Positions 5,023 to 8,905 of a DNA stretch of 8,905 nucleotides are shown in pieces. How positions within the stretch are numbered: the stretch's first letter is position 1; the number at the start of each line of letters is the position of its first letter. Origin of the DNA: an uncultured Porphyromonadaceae bacterium (GTDB lineage Bacteria; Bacteroidota; Bacteroidia; Bacteroidales; Muribaculaceae); contig UQUV01000065.1 of the NCBI GenBank assembly GCA_900544305.1, forward strand, positions 1-8,905. The letters are read 5' to 3'. The notes under the pieces were generated by a model. The model saw only the letters and a program-made list of their open reading frames with translations, searched no databases and was not told the DNA's origin. A program made the translations under genes and the position numbers.

Positions 5023-7041
5023 TTATTCAATATCGAGATTTTCAAACAGTTTGTCGTCTACAAGGTTCGGTAGTGTCACCTTGAGGTCGGGCGTGCGTTC
5101 CATTTCCAGTTTGATGGCATCCATAGCACCTTTGTTGCGTGCCCAGCTTCTACGGGTGATACCGTTGTTTACATCCCAGTGGAGCATCATGCGGATGTTG
5201 CGTTCTGCTTGTTCCGAACCGTCGATAACCATGCCGAATCCTCCGTTGATAACTTCACCCCAACCGCAGCCGCCGCCGTTGTGGAGTGAAACCCACGTTG
5301 CACCGCGGAACGAGTCACCAATCACGTTCTGTACGGCCATGTCGGCAGTAAATGCAGAGCCGTCATAGATGTTCGACGTTTCTCTGTAAGGTGAGTCCGT
5401 TCCAGAAACGTCGTGGTGGTCACGACCAAGAACGACAGGTGCGGAAATACGTCCGTCGCGGATTGCCTGATTGAAAGCCAGTGCAATCTTGGTTCGTCCT
5501 TCACAGTCAGCATAAAGGATGCGTGCTTGAGAGCCAACAACGAGGTGGTTGCGTCCGGCCTCCTTTATCCAGTGGATATTGTCGTTCAACTGTCCCAAAA
5601 TGTCGTGAGGAGCATGTGTGGCGATTTCTTCCAACACTTCTGTGGCAATCTTGTCGGTCATGGCAAGGTCGTCGGGGTTGCACGATGTGCAGACCCAGCG
5701 GAATGGTCCGAAGCCGTAGTCGAAGAACATCGGACCCATGATGTCCTGCACGTACGATGGATAGCGGAAAGTGCCGTCCGGATTCATGATGTCGGCACCG
5801 GCGCGCGATGATTCCAAAAGGAAGGCATTTCCATAGTCGAAGAAATACATGCCTTTTGCAGTCAGTTTGTTGATGGCGTCAACCTGGCGGCGCAACGATG
5901 CCTGTACTTCTTCCTTGAATTTTTCCGGATTGCTGACCATCAGTTCGTTGGATTCCTCCAGAGAGTAGCCTGCGGGGTAGTATCCGCCTGCCCATGGATT
6001 GTGGAGCGATGTTTGGTCGGAGCCCAAGTCCACTTTTATGTCTTCTTCTACCAATCGTTCCCACAGGTCAACGACATTTCCCTGGTAGGCTATTGATACA
6101 GTCTCCTTGTCGGCAACGGCTTTGCGGATACGTGGCATCAGTTCGTCGAGCGAAGTAAACACTTCGTCTACCCAACCTTGTGCGTAGCGTTTTTCTACTG
6201 CTTTCGGGTTGATTTCTGCCACAACGCCTACAACACCGGCTATGACTGCCGCTTTCGGCTGTGCACCCGACATACCGCCCAATCCGGCTGAAACGAAAAA
6301 TTTGCCGGCAATTGGTGCGTTATAACTGCCTTCCTGTTTGCGTGCCGCATTCAGTACGGTAATAGTTGTGCCGTGTACAATTCCCTGCGGGCCGATATAC
6401 ATATAGGAACCTGCTGTCATTTGTCCGTATTGCGATACGCCCAGAGCATTGAAACGTTCCCAATCGTCCGGTTTTGAATAATTGGGGATTACCATACCGT
6501 TGGTGACAACAACGCGCGGAGCGTTCTCGTGTGACGGGAACAGGCCGAGCGGATGGCCGGAATACATTACCAACGTCTGACGGTCGGTCATGGTGGCGAG
6601 ATATTTCATCGTAAGCCGGTATTGCGCCCAATTCTGGAACACGGCACCATTGCCTCCGTAGGTGATAAGTTCGTGCGGATGTTGTGCCACGGCCGTGTCA
6701 AGATTATTGTTGATCATCAGCATTATGGCAGCCGCCTGACGAGATTTGTAAGGATATTCGTCGATTGGGCGGGCATACATCTTGTAGTCCGGACGCAGGC
6801 GATACATATAGATGCGTCCGTATGTTTTCAGTTCATGAAGAAACTCTGGAATAAGTTCTGCATGCTGTTCCGGACGGAAATAACGCAGTGCATTGCGGAG
6901 TGCCAGCTTTTTCTGTTCCGGAGTCAGAATGTCCTTTCTTTTCGGAGCGTGGTTGACTGTCGGGTCGTATGGTTTGGCAGGTGGCAGAATATCGGGGATT
7001 CCTGCCAGAATCTCTTTTTGAAAATCAGTGAGTTGTTCCAT
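5023..7041 (-). CDS. hutU: Urocanate hydratase HutU, long form
   Basis: This enzyme hydrates urocanate to 4-imidazolone-5-propanoate, using tightly bound NAD+ as an electrophile. Urocanase signatures are clear: ITYGGNGAVFQNW (126-138), YIGPQGIVHGT (215-225), GLGGMSGAQPKAA (253-265), DQTSLHNPWAGGYYPAG (342-358), the cysteine region FRWVCTSC (C451), and NGGGCGWGE (588-596). At 672 residues it is longer than the ~550-residue enzymes of B. subtilis and P. putida. It is close in length to the vertebrate enzyme (about 676), which also carries an FRWVCTS-type motif. It starts 15 nt after the ftcD stop and ends 20 nt before hutH. The upstream region lacks a Shine-Dalgarno site. The assignment is very secure. 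Confidence 0.97.
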   Translation of the reverse strand: MEQLTDFQKEILAGIPDILPPAKPYDPTVNHAPKRKDILTPEQKKLALRNALRYFRPEQHAELIPEFLHELKTYGRIYMYRLRPDYKMYARPIDEYPYKSRQAAAIMLMINNNLDTAVAQHPHELITYGGNGAVFQNWAQYRLTMKYLATMTDRQTLVMYSGHPLGLFPSHENAPRVVVTNGMVIPNYSKPDDWERFNALGVSQYGQMTAGSYMYIGPQGIVHGTTITVLNAARKQEGSYNAPIAGKFFVSAGLGGMSGAQPKAAVIAGVVGVVAEINPKAVEKRYAQGWVDEVFTSLDELMPRIRKAVADKETVSIAYQGNVVDLWERLVEEDIKVDLGSDQTSLHNPWAGGYYPAGYSLEESNELMVSNPEKFKEEVQASLRRQVDAINKLTAKGMYFFDYGNAFLLESSRAGADIMNPDGTFRYPSYVQDIMGPMFFDYGFGPFRWVCTSCNPDDLAMTDKIATEVLEEIATHAPHDILGQLNDNIHWIKEAGRNHLVVGSQARILYADCEGRTKIALAFNQAIRDGRISAPVVLGRDHHDVSGTDSPYRETSNIYDGSAFTADMAVQNVIGDSFRGATWVSLHNGGGCGWGEVINGGFGMVIDGSEQAERNIRMMLHWDVNNGITRRSWARNKGAMDAIKLEMERTPDLKVTLPNLVDDKLFENLDIE

Positions 7042-7056
7042 ATCTATGGTGTTTCG

Positions 7057-8757
7057 TTAGTTTTTGTCTATAATGCTGTTTACCGTTTTGAGAATCTCTG
7101 TCTCGAGAACCATAGCCTGGTCGGCAATAAGTTGGGCTTCGTTGATGAGTTTCTCAGCCTTTTCCCGGTCTTTGAGGCCGGCTGCATTGATTTTTACATT
7201 TAAAAATGCTCCCAAAATGGCTGATCGGGTTGCCAATGCACCTACTCCTGCATCCGACACGGAGTTCGGATTGCCGTGTTCAGCCATGGCTTTGATAACC
7301 GGGAAGGCACGGAATGCGCATTGCATTGTGTGTAACGGCACTTCCGTTGCGTAGAGTGTCGCTTTTTCCATTGCTTCTGCTCTTGCTGCCTTTTCTTCCG
7401 GTGTTGACTTCGGCATTCCAAATACAGCCATTATGCCATTGAAAGCTGCTGTGTCTTCATCTACCAGATGAAGCAGTTCCGACATGATTTCGTGGCCTTC
7501 GGCGGCGTAGTCGGCAAAGAATTCCCAACGGTCATCCCATCCCGGTTTGTGGGCAGAAAGGTTGGCCACCATTGTGCCGAGGGCAGCTCCTAATGCTCCC
7601 ATGTATGCGGAAATGGAACCGCCGCCCGGAGCCGGAGATTCGCTCGCCGTTTCTTCTGCAAATCCGTCGCAGGTCATGTCGACAAGTTTTTCCGTCTTGT
7701 CGGCGATGAGATATTCAATTACTTTTTCCTGTGGATTGAATGCGCCCAAATTGTCGAGTCCCATGGAACGTACGGCAATTTTTATGATTTCGCTTTCGGC
7801 AATACCGGCAGAACGGTTTTGTTTGGCAAGGAAATATTTGCCGGCATTCACCAGTACCACTTTCGGAACCAGACCTACGATTTCCGTTCCAGTGACACGA
7901 ACACCGCGGGCAGCAGCCTTAGCGCAGACTTCTTCGAAGGCCACATGGAGTGGGGTGGCATTCATGTCGGTGATGTTCATCGACACTTGAGCAATACCGT
8001 ACTCCTTGATGAACCAGCCGATGGCTTTTGTTCCCTTCAGTGTTCCGGGAATCATTACCTCGTGTCCGTTTTCGTCAAGCACTTTTTTACCGGTGATAGG
8101 GTTGCCTTCGCGTTTTACCCGTCCTTTTTCTCGAACGTCGAAGGCAATCGCGTTGGCGCGACGTGTGGAAGTCGTATTCAGATTGAAATTTACTGCTAAA
8201 AGAAAATCGCGAGCACCAATGACGGATGCGCCGCTTTTCGCAACCGATTCGTTCCATTGGTCCGGTCCGAAATCCGGCTTCATGTTCGGATTGGCAAGTT
8301 TGTTTGCAAGTCCTTCGTATTCACCTTCGCGGACTACTGCCAGATTCTTTCTTTCCGGAGTAGAAGCGGCAGCTTCGTAACAATATACTGGAATTTCGAG
8401 TTCTTCTCCGACACGCTGTGCAAGTGCTCTTGCGTATTTTACCGTTTCCTCCATGGTAATGTTGGCAACGGGAACGAGTGGACAAACGTCAGTTGCTCCC
8501 ATGCGCGGGTGCTCGCCGTGGTGTCCTCGCATGTCAATCAGTTCTTTGGCTTTTCGTATGGCGGCAAATGCAGCTTCGCATACCTGTTGCGGTTCACCGA
8601 TGAAGGTGACTACGGTGCGGTTGGTTGCATAGCCGGGGTCAACGTCCAGAAGGGATACTCCTTCAACTGATTTGATAGTGTCGGTAATCTGGTTGATGAT
8701 TGTCATGTCGCGTCCTTCGCTGAAATTCGGAACGCATTCCACTAATTGTTTTTTCAT
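7057..8757 (-). CDS. ftcD: Fused glutamate formimidoyltransferase / formimidoyl-THF cyclodeaminase
   Basis: A 566-residue bifunctional enzyme. The N-terminal part (about 1-335) transfers the formimidoyl group of N-formimidoyl-glutamate to tetrahydrofolate, releasing glutamate. It begins with the hallmark VECVPNFSEGRD (6-17) and has the catalytic-type His83 in RGHHGEHPRMGATDVCPLVPV (77-97). The C-terminal part (about 350-560) is the all-helical cyclodeaminase, which converts 5-formimidoyl-THF to 5,10-methenyl-THF and ammonia. It shows SPAPGGGSISAYMGALGAAL (374-393), acidic LVDEDTAAFN (431-440) and SVSDAGVGALA (499-509). The animal enzyme has the same fused design (541 residues in human), while many bacteria use separate genes. 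As the first gene behind the promoter it encodes the last two steps, so the pathway ends in folate rather than in formamide or formate. The ATG at 8757 fits the family start. Confidence 0.96.
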   Translation of the reverse strand: MKKQLVECVPNFSEGRDMTIINQITDTIKSVEGVSLLDVDPGYATNRTVVTFIGEPQQVCEAAFAAIRKAKELIDMRGHHGEHPRMGATDVCPLVPVANITMEETVKYARALAQRVGEELEIPVYCYEAAASTPERKNLAVVREGEYEGLANKLANPNMKPDFGPDQWNESVAKSGASVIGARDFLLAVNFNLNTTSTRRANAIAFDVREKGRVKREGNPITGKKVLDENGHEVMIPGTLKGTKAIGWFIKEYGIAQVSMNITDMNATPLHVAFEEVCAKAAARGVRVTGTEIVGLVPKVVLVNAGKYFLAKQNRSAGIAESEIIKIAVRSMGLDNLGAFNPQEKVIEYLIADKTEKLVDMTCDGFAEETASESPAPGGGSISAYMGALGAALGTMVANLSAHKPGWDDRWEFFADYAAEGHEIMSELLHLVDEDTAAFNGIMAVFGMPKSTPEEKAARAEAMEKATLYATEVPLHTMQCAFRAFPVIKAMAEHGNPNSVSDAGVGALATRSAILGAFLNVKINAAGLKDREKAEKLINEAQLIADQAMVLETEILKTVNSIIDKN

Positions 8758-8822
8758 TGTAGTTGATTATTCGGAAAAATGATTATTTCAATTTAATGTC
8801 AGGGGGCTTTGGGTAGCCCTTA

Positions 8823-8852
8823 CAAAGTTAAAAAAATATACGGTAAAAACAA
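8823..8852 (-). promoter_or_regulatory. Promoter of the hut operon
   Basis: On the minus strand TAACTTTG (8830-8823) matches TAnnTTTG exactly. TTG (8852-8850) lies 19 bp upstream, as expected for the -33 element. Transcription should start near 8817, leaving a leader of about 60 nt before the ftcD ATG. The leader begins with a small hairpin (AGCCC/GGGCT arms at 8804-8808 and 8815-8819). Confidence 0.7.
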
Positions 8853-8879
8853 TTATTACTGTCCGCTAAAAGTTCATAC

Positions 8880-8893
8880 ATCATTATAATGAT
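8880..8893. promoter_or_regulatory. Palindrome upstream of the hut promoter, candidate operator
   Basis: ATCATTATAATGAT is a perfect 14-bp palindrome, 27 bp upstream of the -33 element. That centres it around -70 relative to the predicted start, a position more typical of activator than repressor binding. It is AT-rich, so a chance occurrence is possible. Which regulator would bind is unknown, as none is encoded in the window. Confidence 0.4.
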
Positions 8894-8905
8894 AGGGCCG
8901 TCCTC

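Noticed and set aside
6553..7203. 216-codon + strand frame opposite hutU and ftcD
   Set aside because: It lies antisense to two securely identified genes and spans their junction. It is a reading-frame shadow.
8804..8819. Riboswitch or attenuator in the hut leader
   Set aside because: The leader is only about 60 nt and holds one 5-bp hairpin right at the predicted transcript start. There is no His-rich leader peptide, no alternative structure and no terminator before ftcD.

Overview
The window looks like chromosomal DNA of a gut-type member of the Bacteroidales. The evidence is three-fold. Promoters have the form TTTG/TTG, about 19-20 bp, TAnnTTTG. Start codons have A/T-rich upstream stretches rather than Shine-Dalgarno sites. 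A lipoprotein carries an acidic stretch directly after its lipobox cysteine. The genus cannot be named from this sequence.

Layout from left to right. Positions 1-680 hold no credible gene. They contain a tandem array of a ~330-bp non-coding unit: two full copies and the beginning of a third. Each copy has a terminator-like hairpin with a T-run, a weaker stem, two 21-nt perfect inverted repeats in opposite orientation, and a long-range inverted repeat. Positions 681-855 carry a good Bacteroidetes promoter for a YdeI/OmpD-associated family protein (856-1425, +). A strong bidirectional terminator (1431-1472) separates it from a convergent gene for a small secreted lipoprotein with two PepSY-like repeats (1511-1975, -). 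An intergenic region (1976-2277) holds that gene's control region, an unexplained inverted repeat and the terminator of the next operon.

The rest of the window (2278-8757, -) is a tight four-gene histidine-utilisation operon, transcribed right to left as ftcD-hutU-hutH-hutI. Spacings are 15 nt, 20 nt and a 20-nt overlap. HutH deaminates histidine to urocanate, HutU hydrates it to imidazolonepropionate, HutI opens the ring to formimidoylglutamate, and the fused FtcD moves the formimidoyl group to tetrahydrofolate and then cyclodeaminates it. Together they turn histidine into glutamate, ammonia and a folate one-carbon unit. A well-matched promoter (8823-8852) and a perfect 14-bp palindrome upstream of it (8880-8893) form the likely control region. 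No hut regulator or histidine transporter lies in the window.

The metabolic part is conventional. The parts most worth a second look are the repeat array with its covarying hairpins, the palindrome upstream of the hut promoter, and the direct repeats upstream of the PepSY-like gene.
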